Assembly: GCF_027942865.1 (NCBI RefSeq)
Contig: NC_134510.1
Location: 24,855,209-24,919,208, forward strand
Direction: 5' to 3'
Source: Odontesthes bonariensis
Taxonomy: Eukaryota; Chordata; Actinopteri; Atheriniformes; Atherinopsidae
Length of the DNA stretch: 64,000 nucleotides
Shown here: in pieces, positions 23,943-38,330 of the stretch
Position numbering within the stretch: position 1 is the first letter of the stretch
Layout of the letters: each line of letters opens with the position of its first letter
Made by a program: the position numbers and the translations under genes
The notes under the pieces: model-generated
Databases searched by the model: none
Seen by the model: the letters and a program-made list of their open reading frames with translations, nothing else
What the model was told of the DNA's origin: nothing

Positions 23943-26900
23943 ATGACGACTCAGGAGGTTCGTCTGTGTGGTCTTCTGCTGCGGGAGCACTTTGGAGATG
24001 TGGTGGAAAAAGTGGGAATACACCTGCTCAGAAGTGGGACACATAATTTAAGAACTGTTGTTAATGAAACTGGCCTCTCGGTGGATCTGGTAAGTCTGGC
24101 AAACTGTTTTCTTTAGCTTGTCAGTGTTTCATCAGCCCAGGATTTGTGGTGGCGTATTCAAGCCGACCATTTTATTCCTTTAGATTTTTATGCTCTCGCG
24201 GCTAATTGCACAGTAATTGAAAGTAATGGATGTTAGTTCATCATTTCCCACTTTCAGCAGTTGTGCGATGTTCTGGAAACATTTACATTAATGTGAAAGA
24301 CTTTGAGAACTTACACCTGAAGCGCATAGTTTCAGATGACATAATGTGGCTGAATAAACTGAGACTGTTGTTTCACAAGTAAGTGAACGTCAAAAAGAGT
24401 AAGGTGATACATAAAGTCGTAGAAAATGCTTTACATTGTGGATTTTTTTTTTTGCAGTAGTTTGAACGGCATTTTTCTTATGGAATGAAAGGATTTTCAT
24501 AAAAATAATTATTAATATTTAAAAGATAACAAGGTGAATGAGGAAAAATACAAAGACAAATGGATATAAGAATGAGTAAACCTAGAGTTTGAGCATATGT
24601 TGCCTGCTTCCTCTTTATGAATTTCCTCCCGTTGCATGAGGAGACTGCCTCATCTGCCACTCATTTCAACTTAAGTGTTCATTAAAATCTCCTTTTTAAT
24701 TCATTTGAGGCTCATAGATAAGCAATATAGTTGTGGAATATTCACTCTTATTATATTTCAGTCATATTACAGCTATGAAACTTAAATAAAAAGTTGGCTC
24801 CGACATTTGGAGGACACGCTTTACTGCATATCTGGTGTCTCACCAAACTCCATCTATGACTCAGATACAAGTCGGAAACAACTCCCCAACAACAGAGTAA
24901 TTCAGAGTGATGGAGTCATTTTCATAGAATACATGAATATGTTTATTTTAAAATACACACAGAAACAAAAAGAAGTAAAACAAATACTGATAATGCTCTA
25001 AATGATATATGTTTTATCATTTGTCTGTTTTCACATTTATTTCTACATCTTTTATTTGTCTCTATATTTCCACATTTATCTGTTTCTGTGTAAATCTCAT
25101 CTTTTTTAAATTCTTTGACAGGTTTATCCTTTTTTTCCTTCCATAGTTTCTTATCTTAACAGCAAGAGTAGCACAACACACACCGGCAAATATTTGACCC
25201 CTGCCCTTTTCTCTTTCAATCCAGGTGAAGAAGTCTCTGTGTGTGCTTGTCCAACATGGGGCTTGTTTGTTCGCCTCAGGTCGGAAAGGACCCGGGAGCC
25301 CGACAGAGTATCATGCCTGTTGCGATCGAATCCTGAGAATTCTGCGCTACCCTCGTTACATCTACACCTCCAAAACCCTGTACGGCGACACGGGCGAGCT
25401 AATCATAGAGGAGTTGCTGCAGCGAGGCCAAATGACGATGAGCAGCGTGGTGAAGACAGTCGCGGACCGTCTCACACAGAACATGGAGGGTCGGTGTCCG
25501 TATCGAGCAGATCTTTCACAGTTTTCTGGAAGGCATTTTTAAAGCCAGGCTTTGGGTTTGCCAGTTACAAAAGCTACTACCTGTCTTTGAAAGACTGGAT
25601 GAACACTTGTCAACCAAAAATATACACTCATACTAGCATTAGCTTCACAATCCTGGTGTGGTGTTTTGTGTTGGAAAAAGGTTTCAAATGTAATGACTTT
25701 CAGGATTATGTGGGATTAGATAAAATGGTGATGTAACGGCAAGTTTCTGTTTTTTCATTATAGAAGGGAACAGCGTAGATTACAGTGAAGTGTCCCCTAC
25801 CTTTGCCAATCTGGTGGAAACCCATTTTCTTCAGCGCTGCCCTCCACTGGCAGCAGGAGGAACGAAAGAAAGCACCGCTGGAAGCGCGCCTCCTGCCACC
25901 CCTGCTGCTCCTGCTGCTCCTGCAGCCCCCCCCGCCCCACCCACACCGGAGAGCTTCCCTGACTGCTATAAGGTTCCTCATGTGACACTTTTAGGACGAG
26001 GCAAACGCCAGTTCCCTGGTGAGGATGGAGAGGACCAAAGGAATGCAAAAAGGGCTAAAATGGATTCAGAGGTCAGTGATTCAGTGATTTTATTTACGTG
26101 AAACACAGTTGCTGCACAGCCTCCAACATCCCTTACATCCAACAATCTGCTCATAACTAATCCGACCCTCTGTCTCTCCACACTGTTGTTTGCCACATGC
26201 TCGGCATCTCTGCTGCTCAGACGCACGGCGATGAGGGAATTTACTGGCAGGTGAATTTTGAGCGGTTCCATCTGTACTTCAGAGACCAGGCAATAGTCAG
26301 CGCTGTAGCCAACAAGCTGGATCAGGTTCGGTTTCCACACAGAGCTTAAAAATTACAATTTATTGTTCAAGAACAAGTTAACCCTTTTTTTTAATTCTTA
26401 TTATTATGTATCTCTCACAAACAAAATTGATTGAGTTTTCAGTTAAATTTCTGTTTTGGTTGGTTTTGAAATGGGATCAAATAAAAAATGAGGTATATGA
26501 TTTGAAAGGAAAAGAGGAGATGGATCAGCCTCCCCTTAAATGTGAGAGAAGATCCAGCAGTCAGCTCAGAACTACCTGGGTTTACCTTCAGTCTCAGTTT
26601 TCTTTGCTAGTACCAATAAATATAGCGGCTGCTTGATTTTAATAATCTAGTTTTTTACTCTTAACAACTCAGACGAGCAGTGAAATTGTGAGGACCATGT
26701 TGAGGATGAGTGAGGTGACAACCTCTCCAACTGCCACCTGTACAAAGCCCCTCTCTGCCAATGAGATTTACAGGTCCCTGCCAGCCAGTTACAACATCCC
26801 CAGACCTATCCTGGACCAGTACCTCACACTACTGGTGGATGACCCGGTATGTCCTCCTCGAGGCACACATTAACACTGTTTAATTGTTTTTTCTTAATCT

Positions 26901-28624
26901 ACTCAAAACGATTAAATCATCTTCTACTTCTCATTTGTTAGATGGAGTTTGTGGGGAAGGCTGGTGAAAGTGGAGGAGGGATGTTCGTTGTTAGTATCCT
27001 TTTTCCCATTTAGAGGTGCCAATAACGTGCCGTTGATACCATTTTACCCATTGATCGCAACGCACAGCTGCTTTTCTGAACTCATCTCTCAGATCTCCAC
27101 AGAGCACTAGCCAACTTGGCAAGAGCCACACTTGAGTCTGTTGTACAGGAGAGGTACGTCGGTGTGTGTTTTAAGCATGAAAACATGCTACCTGTCATCA
27201 GGAACTCATTATAATTTAAACCACTTTTAATCCGTCACCAGGTTTGGCTCCAGATCAGCTCGTATCTTCCGTCTGTTGCTACGGAAACGTCATTTGGAGC
27301 AGAAGCAAGTTGAAGACTTTGCCATGATTCCAGCAAAAGAGGCTAAAGACATGCTGTACACACTGCTGTCCCAGAACCTGGTCCAGCTACAGGTATGCAG
27401 AGGATGGATTGTGAGTTGTTTAAAAAGCATCCCGGGGTGGCCGGTGGGATAGTGGGTTGTGCAGGCGCCCCGGGTACACAGAGGCTACAGTCCTCACTGC
27501 AGTTGGCCCCGGTTCGAGTCCCGCATCGGAAGGCCTTTACTGTGTCTCATTCCCCTCTCTCTGCCTCCTGTTTCCTGTCTCTCCTACTGTCCTATCCATT
27601 AAAGGCATAAAAAGCCTCCCCCCACAAAAAAGCATTCCATGCTTTTAGGATGAATTGAAAGCTTCCCACATGCAAACATGGTGGAGAAAAAAAATTATAA
27701 ATTAGCCATCACTCTATATGGATTTTTTATTCTGTCTTTTTTTTGTGAAGAGCAATACGAGTAGAATATAAGAGGTGGCCATTTGTGATCGTCATGATGA
27801 CATTTTGGTGATTCGAGTCTTGGAAATTTGGAGCGAACAGCCATACTATTCACTCTCATTGTTCATCCTCTCTGAGTGACTATTATTTATCCTTCAGGAA
27901 ATCCCCAAGACACCAGACTACGCTCCCTCTCGCACCTTTTATTTTTACACTGTCAATCAACTCCCTACGGCAAGAATGCTGCTACAGAACTGTTACAAGG
28001 TGAACCAGAAACACTCTGTAACCTCCAGAGATCTGGATGGATGTCTATTAGCAGGTTATTTTTGTTTTTTCATGCTGATTTTGTCATAATTTGTGTCTTG
28101 TCTCTGGGTATTTTTCCACTATAGACAGTGGCCAACCTCGTAGATCGACGCCTGTTTGAGAGCAAAGAGAGCAAGTGGGTCTTTGAACGATGATTTTATC
28201 TGATAATTTCACTCTTTAAGGGATGTGGCTCACTCACTGTGTCACGGATGAATTGGCTGATTGTTTTTTTTGTTGATTTAAAGACGCCTTCTGGAGAAAT
28301 CCCAGCGAATCGAAGCTATTCTGGCATCTCTGCAGGCCAGTGGGGCCGAGCCCGAACAATTGACCGAGGTCGAGGAGATGATCACTGCTCCTGAGAAGCA
28401 ACAGCTGGATAGCTTAAAGCTTCATGTTAACAAGTAGGACGACAAAACTAAAACTAACTTTGTCTAAGGGAAATTAGGTATCTCAGCAGTTTCTTGATGT
28501 TCCTCTTTTACCGTTTCCCCCTTTTTTTTCTCTCTCCAGGTTGGATTCAGCAGAGAACCAAGTGGATGAAACTATCTTTCTTCTAGAATCCTACATAAAC
28601 TCTGCTTCAGCATCTCCAAGTTAA
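23943..28624 (+). CDS. polr3c: DNA-directed RNA polymerase III subunit RPC3
   Basis: RPC3 (C82 in yeast) belongs to the RPC3-RPC6-RPC7 heterotrimer of nuclear RNA polymerase III, which helps open the promoter and contacts TFIIIB. Twelve exons join in frame: 23943-24089, 25225-25489, 25764-26071, 26221-26325, 26673-26846, 26942-26993, 27093-27153, 27242-27392, 27898-27999, 28125-28174, 28284-28433 and 28540-28624, giving 549 aa (human 534). The start MTTQEVRLCGLLLREHFGDV matches the family N-terminus. The chain consists of winged-helix domains (for example LRYPRYIYTSKTLY, LDQYLTLLVDDP) and ends in a helical segment (LLEKSQRIEAILASLQ-like, then QVDETIFLLESYI). An Ala/Pro-rich linker in exon 3 and a basic GRGKRQFPGEDGED segment follow winged helix 2. 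It is head-to-head with rnf115. A tRNA-derived SINE sits in the intron after the 27392 exon. Confidence 0.95.
27430..27635 (+). mobile_element. tRNA-derived SINE in polr3c intron
   Basis: It has an A-box-like TGGGATAGTGG at 27445-27455 and a canonical B box GGTTCGAGTCC at 27511-27521, the internal pol III promoter of a tRNA-derived SINE. A body of 'tcattcccctctctctgcctcctgtttcctgtct' follows, then 'attaaaggcataaaaagcc', a known teleost SINE tail. It is inserted in the sense orientation of polr3c. Confidence 0.8.
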
Positions 28625-28803
28625 AACTGACTCGAGCACACTATGAATCACCCTTTCTTAAGAACAGTTTTCCATTGCTTTTTGTTTCTGATTGTTGTCT
28701 GATATGATTTGTTTTTAGAGTTTAAAGCCGAGATGTTTCTGAGAGTGTGGTAAAATCTGAATAGATTTTTTTTTTCTTGTTTTAATAACATGCAACATCA
28801 GTG

Positions 28804-28809
28804 AATAAA
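28804..28809 (+). promoter_or_regulatory. polr3c: Poly(A) signal AATAAA of polr3c
   Basis: AATAAA about 180 bases after the polr3c stop; only about 130 bases separate it from the minus-strand itga10 signal. Confidence 0.55.
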
Positions 28810-28938
28810 CAGAACAAAAATAACTTTTCAACTGGTTTAATTCCATTAAAGTAAAAACAAAACCTGTTGGACCAAGTGATTGTTTGAAATATAAAACCAT
28901 GGGGGAAAAAATCTGCAAGTTAAATAGTAGAACTGTGG

Positions 28939-28944
28939 TTTAAT
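28939..28944 (-). promoter_or_regulatory. itga10: Candidate poly(A) signal ATTAAA of itga10
   Basis: TTTAAT on the plus strand reads ATTAAA on the minus strand, about 245 bases after the itga10 stop. The convergent polr3c and itga10 transcripts would end within about 130 bases of each other. Confidence 0.4.
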
Positions 28945-29189
28945 ACACTTTGTTTTTTTTTCTTGAAATTAGAAAAAGAGTATTTACATAAGTGCCCCAG
29001 ACCCTGGAAATAGTGGGTAGTGCATTTCTGTTGGACCCTGATAATGCTCTCTTTGGTCCGGGAGATCCCTGTTGCATCTTTGTCTTGAGCCCCCTCCCAG
29101 GACCAACTCTGTGCCCGCTGGGAGGCAAACACCACTCATCTGGTGGTCTTCATGGCAAAGGACTGCTCTCATGGCAGCAGAAGTTGGGC

Positions 29190-32100
29190 TCAGTCCTCGT
29201 GGTTTTCATCCTCTCCTCTGTGTTTGCGTGTGAAGAATCCGAGCTGACAAGAAGACAAATGAGATTAATATCCCGTCCTTAACGCACTGTAATATTTTCT
29301 TGAGGTAAGAAGTGGAATTAAATGCAATACCTTCCACAGTATGAAAATAATGAGGGCCAGTAGCAGCAAACCTCCTATGATGCTGCCAATCAGAATCCAG
29401 AGCGAGATGGGAATAGCTCGCCCCTTCAGCACCTCCAGTAGAGTCTGTAGAAAAGAAACAAGCAATGGAGGGTTCATAGAGAATTAACATTACCCCCCCC
29501 CCCACTGCACTGCTCAGAATCCCTCTGCAGGCTTACCTCCCCCCAAACGGTTCTTGTGCCCAGAGTGATGAGGTTATTCTCCTTAGCCAAGACAGCATAG
29601 GCACCTATTATCCTCACTGACTTATATTTGGCCTGCAGACATAGACAGAGGGGTGATGACCAATGTTCGACTCACTGCATGAATATCTAATCATGTGCGT
29701 GCTGCTCTGTAACTCACTTTTCTGAAAAAGTCATCATGAACTCTGCGAGTGACTCGTATGAAGGCACCATGCAGAAGCTGCTGGACGTCACACACAACCT
29801 CCGTGCACCATGACGTGCTGCAGTTCTACACGGGTACACACAAGTCGTGTTATCATCTTTGTGAGAGCTTTGGAGTGTTCATTTGGTGCAGGAAAGGAGG
29901 CCTCACCAATATTTCATCATGCAACATGTCCTCGGGATGAAGGGGCCGTACATCTCTCTGTCTTGCCTTCAGCTGGGCTACTTCACTCAGCACGCTGCAG
30001 TTCACTCCTGTGGCCTGTGGGGCAATTTAAACATGTCACTCATCCTCTAGAAGCAATTAAGATACAAATACACAAAAGCCCACTCACGTTGTTTGAGGAC
30101 ACATCTGTCACAGTCATGAAGACTCTGTCTCCTCCAGCCACTGAGGGCAGATACAGCCGCAGCTCCAAATTACTCACAGTGTAACAGCCGAGATTCTGCA
30201 GCTACAAATGCAGACAAAGCTTTAATTGCCTCATGTTGTCTTGTAGTCTGATGACACACTCTTAATTGATGGATTATATGACACATATCGTAAAAGGGCT
30301 GTACTGAAAAGGAGCAGAAAAAGCAGCCAATATCCAAAGAAAACTCTGAAAGACCTTTAGAAAGACTGGAGGATTTTGCTCAAAAGCACTTTAAAAGATT
30401 ACATGAAAGTCTAGCTGCTTGAGAGAAAAATCTAGAGAAATGAAGAAGGGGCTCAAGACGTTTATACAGTACTGTATCTTTACCCCGATGTGTGTGTAGA
30501 ACTCTGGTCCAGTTGCTTCTGAGACTGTCCGTGTGGGGTGGACCTCGTAGCGGTTCAGATTAGAGTAACTGTGCCGACAAACAGCAAAAAGAGGTGCTGT
30601 ATGAATAACTACTGAGAGAAAGTCCTCTTTTTTTTTTTCTTTTTTTTTTTTAAATAGATGGAGCTCATGCTGTATACACACACCTGCTAACAAACAGGTC
30701 CGGCTCATACTGAACAAAACTCTGCAGCTGAACACTGTTGTCCCCCAAAGTGTCTTGCCTCTCCACGCTGTCACTGTAAAACAAAAAGGAGGGTTGCGTA
30801 CACTCTGCTTTTCACTTGGCTATGTTTATCCTTCAGTATCTTAAAATGAGAGCACAATATAGCTATGAGTCAACTACCTGGTGGCACTGAGCTTCATTTG
30901 CACTCGAGTTTGTAAAGATGTGCAGCTGAACTCAAACTCCAACATAAAGTGAACCTGCAGACAGTAGAGACAGCCTGCTGAAGTGACACATTTCACCTGA
31001 AGGGAGAGAACTGTGAGTGGGCCGAGTGGGGAAGAGCCGTTTCCTTAGCATGAGCCTACCTTTGACTGGGAGCGAAACACTGGATAGCTCACATTACACG
31101 AGTGGCTGTTTGAGCCAAGTGTTGTACACTCGATCTTAAAGTGGGCATCCTCCTATGTTGACAGAAAAGAAAAATGAATTGATATAAATGAGAATGCCTA
31201 CTTGCAAGTGATGCTACATTTGTTGGGATCGTGTGAGTGTGGTTTACCCTGATGCTAAGGCTGGCGAAGTGGAGGTTGCGTGAATAGTGCAGTGTCAGGC
31301 TGGTGTTGTAGGCGTTTTCCAGTCTGTTCTGAAGCTCCACTTCAACAGCCAGACGCCTACGAGGGCTGCGAATTACATAAGGCTTCTGTCTGTGGAGAAA
31401 GCATATAGTCATTCAGGCCTAACAACTGAGAAGATGTTCTGTTTAACACCTTTGGAGATAAAAGTGAATAAAGATATCTGTGCATTTAATATCTTTACCT
31501 TGTCCCAGAGATGTTCATGTGTGCCTTCAGCACCAGGTCTGTTGTGCAAACATCATCCTCACCGCAGTCCTTAAAGAACGGGATCTGAATAGGTGTACGT
31601 AGAGGATGAGAAGGCATGCTTTCATGTACCGTAGGAAATATGAAGCAGGGAGTGCGGTAGTAATGCTAACTTTTGTTCCACTCACAGATTTGTTGACAGT
31701 GATCGGCCAGCCTTCATCCAGAACTGGACCAGTTTCTGTGTTGTTGATCTTAAACCTCAGTGAGAAGCGGATGGGACGAATGTAATCTGCTGTGTCCTAA
31801 ATATAAAGATAAAAAGAAGTGTCACCCTGTCCTTTCCACGTGTTTGTCAGTGTGAGATGGAAGGTGTGTGTGTGTGTGTGTTTGTACCAACACTCACGTA
31901 GACATGGAAGGGCAGTTTGTAACAGAGAGTTTCTCCTGTGCGGACACGGACCGACATCTGAGTCTGTCTGTGGGAGCTGTCATCAAACAGGGCCCGTGCT
32001 GACAACTTCCTGTCATCCAACATGGCCAACACCCACAGATCTTAAGAGAAAGTAGACAATTATGACAGGAGGTGAGTGTTGATTCTAATTCTAATTTGGC

Positions 32101-35100
32101 CTGTTATCAAGCGCTGGGGCGGCTAAATTATTGAATCCCAGTGAGCAGAAGGAGTGAGTTAAACATTCACAATTAATTTGCTTACCAGTGTGATATGACT
32201 GGATACTTACTACCTTAACAATTAAGACTTCTGTCATTTCATTTACCGCCTGACATATGAGAAATTTATGAAATAGTTTCACACTTTTGTGTTTTGATGA
32301 TATAATGTTGTAAATTAAACTTTATTTTTAAACTTTACAATTAGAAATCAGTCATGAAATTGCAGATGGGGCTCCCTGGGATGCAGTGTTTAAGAGAAAA
32401 ACAAAGTGATCTACCAAAAGCGTTGCCCTGTCGTCCAGAGGAGCGTGAGATGGCTCTGAAACAGGCTGTGGCGTTCAGACAGGCGGATTCTCTGCCTCCC
32501 CTCTGACACGTCTTCTGAATCACGTTGATCGAGTGCGGCTGGAAGGACAGACTCACATTGATCTGGACGATGCTTCGAGAGCTAGGAGAGACAATTTTAA
32601 AAACATTACCGATGTGACACAACACAAAAGTAGCTGCCAGTTGATTACCTGTAAATCTTTTGCTTGTATTTTTAAAATGTGGAAACTTATCTGTTAAAGA
32701 ACATGTCTGGATGCTTGCTGCTATGATTAAAATCTGCACTGGCAGAGACTCTCCTTCTCTGCGACTTCTCACCTGAGCAGCACAGCACTGCCCTGCGCTC
32801 CCACTGCCAAGTCTATTAAATCATCTCCGTCTAAGTCCAGCCGTGCGCTCACACTGCGGCCAAAATACTTCAGGGAGGGGGAAAGCGACGACCCCGGTAT
32901 GTGCTGTGAGGACATGAGAGGCAAATGTTAGTTTGACTGAATTCTGATGAGCACCAGTGAGCTTGTAGGTAAAGATAAAAGGGAAAAACCTGTTTATAAT
33001 CGTGGTTGATGTGAATACCGTCTCCGTGGTAGATATAGATTGCCCCTCTGTGATCATCCTCCAGTGGAGCTCCCACCACCAGATCAGTGAAGCCATCGTG
33101 ATTCAGATCTGGAGCGGCTGCCAGTGCGTAACCGAACCGAGCGTCCTGGGACTTCTCCTCTGACTTCAGTGTGCCATTATCTACAAACACTTGCTCCTGG
33201 GAAGCAGACAGAGGAGAGATGGAAAGATGGATGAGTTGAAGGGAACAGAATATAATAGGCATATTATTGTAGTTTGAACTGTGACTCGACCCACTGCTGT
33301 CTTACCCCACTGAGGGTGTAGATGTAGACTTTACCAGCCTCCTTGTTGCCTGAGCCGAGGTACATTGGGGCAGCAACCAGAAGGACATCAGTGATTCCAT
33401 CCTGATCAATATCCAGTCCACACACTTCACTGCCATAGTAAGACCCAATCTGAAGACAAAAACATGTTATTCCATCTAACCCCCAGTAGGTGGAGCTCTT
33501 GTTATAAGATCTAAAAAAAATAGACTTTCACAGCTTTCTGTGAGAATAGATAAACCTGACAATAGAAAGAAGACGTTCATGAAAAGAGCTTCACCTGTTC
33601 TCCATTTAATGCCTGTACGATCTCGACCTCACCAGCATTACTGAGTTCAAACAGAATGACTTTGCCTTTGTGTTTAAATCGAGGAGCCCCAGCTACATAC
33701 AGCCTCCTCCAGTCACCAATCAGCACAGATGACACTGTGTAACCTGCAATCACATATAAATACACTTTAGCGTGGTTCATGGCGTTCAAGAAAGTGCTAG
33801 TTCTACTCTTTTAGTAAAAATGTTTTTATGGTTTCTTATAGACACAACAGTGAATGAGTTAACTCTAAAATAAAAAAGGGCCATTTTTAATAATGATTTC
33901 TTTAATAACCTTTTTTTTTCCATTGGTGCTGCATAAATGAAGAAAAACTAGCTAGAGGAGGTTTTCTGTGGAAACACATCTTTTTTTCTGGATAAATAAA
34001 TACTCGCATCGGGTGAGAAGGTGGCCCAGGACACATTAGCTTTTACATTGTTCAACAATGCAGCCACATCTGTCCTACACTATCTCAGAATGTCCCGAAT
34101 GCATCCTGAATGATTTTACACCTGTGCTTCAACTTTATGATCGAAAATACATTTATGTGTATTTTGTGGGTGTCTGAAGCCCTTTTTCTATTCATGGGCA
34201 CTACAGGTAACGGTCATTTTAGGCTTCACATGAGCTTTGACTGGCACTGGTTAACTTAGAGTTAATTTAGAATATAATCTGTAGATCAAATAATATTAAT
34301 TATGTTCAACATGATAATAATGTATCAATACAACAAACACGTGGATTGACATGTGGGTACCTAAATAAGCAGCATGATTTTTGAGCTCCACTGGAAACTC
34401 GCTTTCAAAGGCCTCTCTGGGGGGTATGATTCGTCCATTGGTCCCTTCCTTCAACACTCCACCATCCCAGTCGTAAGCGCCCACCATCCCAAACAGGATA
34501 CCATCCTGAGGAAGGGAACAGGGAATGGATGAGGTGCAAACTCGGCTGACTGATGGCACACAGATGATAATTATGACAGGTAGCACTTACATCCAGTGTG
34601 TGTGTGGAGAAGCCGATCTGAGACATCTCCATGTGGAACGTGCTCTGATTGTAGCCCAGCATACCTAAAGGCAGACAACAAGTCAGCTCTCTCCTTCCTC
34701 ATGTTCCTTCGCACATCTCCTCCCTTCCCTTTCCTTCCTCTGCCTCTCAGTATCAGGTCATTCTCACCCTCATTTACACCTCATTTTCCTTTTCTCTTGT
34801 CCCTTCCTCTTTGATTTCCCTGAGCATTTAAGGGTGGCATCACTTTTCATCAGCCTTTCTCTCAAGTTCCTGCATCTACTGACAGCTGTGCACACCGTCT
34901 ATGTTTGTTTTCTCTCTCTCGCTTTCTCCACCTGCTCTTTTTCTCACGCAGACCTGATGTTGCCTTTACTGTTCAGTCTTAGTATTTCCTATCAAACAAA
35001 TGATCAGTCTGAGTAATGAAAGGCATAGATAATAAACAGGGGAAACTGAACTATCTTAGTGGTATGAAGTATGACAAGCAACAGCTATTTACTCATTTTA

Positions 35101-38100
35101 AACATTTATTTCTGTCTTCTGGCTCTCTGTCTGAACACTGTCACCTTCCAGAGTGAAGATCCGGTCTCCCAGAGCATCCACAATGTCATTCAACGCAGCT
35201 TCATCGGTAACGTTGAAGAAGTATTTATCATCCGGGTCACTAGCGATGTATTTGATCTCATTAATGAACGTCTGAGGGTCCTGCTGTTTCCGGATATAAT
35301 GGCCCAGAACCTAAAGCCCAGAGCGGGAGAGAAAAAGAATTTAAAAGGACAAAATATAGAGGAAAAAAGGAGGTCAGTAAAGCTGGAGGGTGAGAGTGGC
35401 TAAAACAAACTGATAATACACGCAGGCAGTATCATAGAAATACTACTCCATCTTCCTGATGGACAGCGTCTTTCAGTAAACGTCTGAAATAAATAGATCT
35501 CTGCCTGTATACTTGAGTCATCAAGCCATACTTCAAGGCCACAAATTGACTGGAAAACATGAGGTGGGAGGAAAGGGCAGCCATTGGAGATTTGTAAATG
35601 AGGAGCACAGGCATAGCTTAGAGAGGTGAAGAGATGACTGATGCAGAAGATCTGCTGCAGCAAGAGCGGTTAATGGCTTAACGACTGAAGTACAAATGAG
35701 AAAATTCCATAGGAGAAACCAAACCCCAGAATCTCCCCCTGTGACTCTGGCTGCCAAGGAAACTCAGGAAATCCTCTGTTTTTAAAGGGCAGGGGATGCA
35801 GCAGGGTATAGTGTGTAATGTAAAGAGTCCTTGTAAAATGTACATCAAGACCTTATATAGAAGTTGAAAAGTTCCAACACAGAGAAGAAAAGAGATTAAC
35901 AAAAAAACTAAACATAAAAGAGTTATTACTGAAATTCACATTTCCTGAATTTTTGATTTGACAATGTACTTAAACATTGGCATACGTACATTGCGCTGCA
36001 TAAACTGCTCAAGCGCATATACACATTTTTTGCCCCTGTCCTGCACTGATGTATAAAACACAATCTGCTGTGACTGGATTGTAGTTTGAAGGGCTCTGAC
36101 CTCGTAACATAATACAGTGAACACAGCTTACAGTCTGCTAACCTTTGGCCTCTCCCTGTTTCTACCCAGATGGATGGGATTTAGACCTCAGAGTTACATT
36201 TATTTTAAAGGTATCATGAACTGTAAGTTCTCCCAAGTTACAAAAAAAAGTCGACATTCTGCACATTTCCTTGTTAAGATTTCCTCTTTGGGCCACAAAT
36301 TATTAATAAATTCGGATTTAGTTTGAATTATTCAGCTGTAACATATTAAAGTGTCAATGCTTTGGAATGCTTTTGGAATTGAAGTCTTTTCAAATATGTC
36401 AATTTGTGGTCTACAATTTTGATCATTCCAGGTGACGAGAACTCTATTTGTTGCTGCTACATTCTCAATCATTTTAATGGCATTGCAGATCCCAAAACCA
36501 CTGAATATTACATAATATGTTTTATATGTTTTCCAGATTTAAAAAAAATCAGTGTGGCGTTCAATTTAGCAGTTTTGAGAAAAATATCTCAACAACACAT
36601 GGATTCCAATGAAATGTGATGCAGACATGAAATGTCTGCTTCTGGATTGACTTGAATGACTGGTTATCCTCTCCCCTTACACTTTGACCAGTACTTTCAT
36701 GCATGGACAGACACCTTCACATCCCACATCTCTCACCAACCTCAGATATGCTCTGTGTTTAATGTTAATTTACTGACGACAGAATACTTTTTGCAGCTTT
36801 GCTACAATATGTTGACTGCTTTCACACACTTAGATGCCAGCCTCTCCACCGGTGGTTAGCGCCGTTTAACCTTGGCCAGATTCTACAAAGCTCTACAATG
36901 TGTTTCTCATTCACAAACACTTTCACGCCACTGCCAGAGTTCACATGTCACCGGCAGAAAACTGGGGGTGTCAAACTATCTGGGCCACAGCCACCCCCAA
37001 ATCAGTTCATGCAATCTTCTAAAATTGCACTTAGCTACCCTTCTTTCATGTTTGGCCCCCTTTCTCCTCTTCTGTGGCTCCAGCAGAGTCTGAAGGTTTC
37101 CCAGCTTCTCATGTGGGACAGGCAGGGGTCGCGCCATTAGAGTCTGTCTGCCCTTGTGATGCTAACCACTCAAGATATTACCACTCCGTGCATTTCTGTG
37201 TGTTGAAGGGTGGGGCTGGACAGGAAGACTTTTTGTTTCCAGTCAGCTATTTTAGTAGACCCAAGGGGTTCATTTGGTAATTTGGTGATGCTATTTTGGA
37301 GGAGTAGTGGTGATATTGTGTGGTTACTTGTGGTGTATAAAGTGACTTTGCCACATTTGCACAATGTATCAGGAATGTCACTGATTCTCTGCACACCCCA
37401 CTGATAACGTAGGTCAGTTGCTTGTGTGTTTCCCACTATAGTTTCACTAGTTTGAGTCATAAGAGATCCTGAATCAATAATCTAAGTGCCAGGAGCCATG
37501 AACAGTATGAATCGTTTTGGGTTGGACTTGTCCATACTTGGAAAATATACTCACAGCGATGGCATATCTGGTGATGTTTCTGCTCTCGCAGTTCTCTAGA
37601 GCCTCTGGCAGGTCCTCCCCATCATGGGACTCTCCGTCGGTCACCACAATCATCACCTTGGTGGCGCCCTCCCTTGCTCCACGCTCAGCACTGAATGCCT
37701 CCGTGCTACAAAGACAGAAAGCGGGACCAATGAAGCTGGATGCTATGTAATTCTGCCATGTTGATCCTGCTGAACTGAGTTTAATCTGAAATAGGAAGCA
37801 GGATAGAAGAAGAGAATTCAAATGTAGTCATGAAACAAGTGAAGGGGAGGAAACCAAAGAGGATCCAGTCACTTCGGTTCCTGAAATGTCAAACATTCTC
37901 TGTGAGATGATATACAATATCAAGTGCTTCTCTGAGAAAATGAGTAGCTTAAATAACACTCGGACAGCTGATTTGAGTTTCCACCTATCAAGCATGTTCT
38001 AAATGGCCCAGTTCATATCCTTTTCTCTCCTTTATTAGGGACACTTAACACACATACCTCAGCTGCCGGTTGACTCAGTTTGGTCACTGCGAGCAGTATG

Positions 38101-38291
38101 TGTCATTGCACACAGTGACCACACCTGTGCATTCCCTTCCAGCTGTGCTATGATACAGAGAAGACAAATGCATGAGCAGACTCAAGCCACACCCTGTTTG
38201 TCTGCAGAAAACCTGTTTTCTCTGGGACCTGTTTCAAGCGTTGAATATGGTTGGTAAGCCTCAGACCAGCACACACACACACACACACATA

Positions 38292-38330
<39 letters not shown>

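Noticed and set aside
25194-25736. 180-codon plus-strand ORF in polr3c
   Set aside because: It is in the wrong frame over polr3c exon 2; the RPC3 frame is the one with LRYPRYIYTSKTLY.
37517-37750. Plus-strand ORF of 77 codons
   Set aside because: It is the antisense shadow of itga10 exon 8 (I domain).
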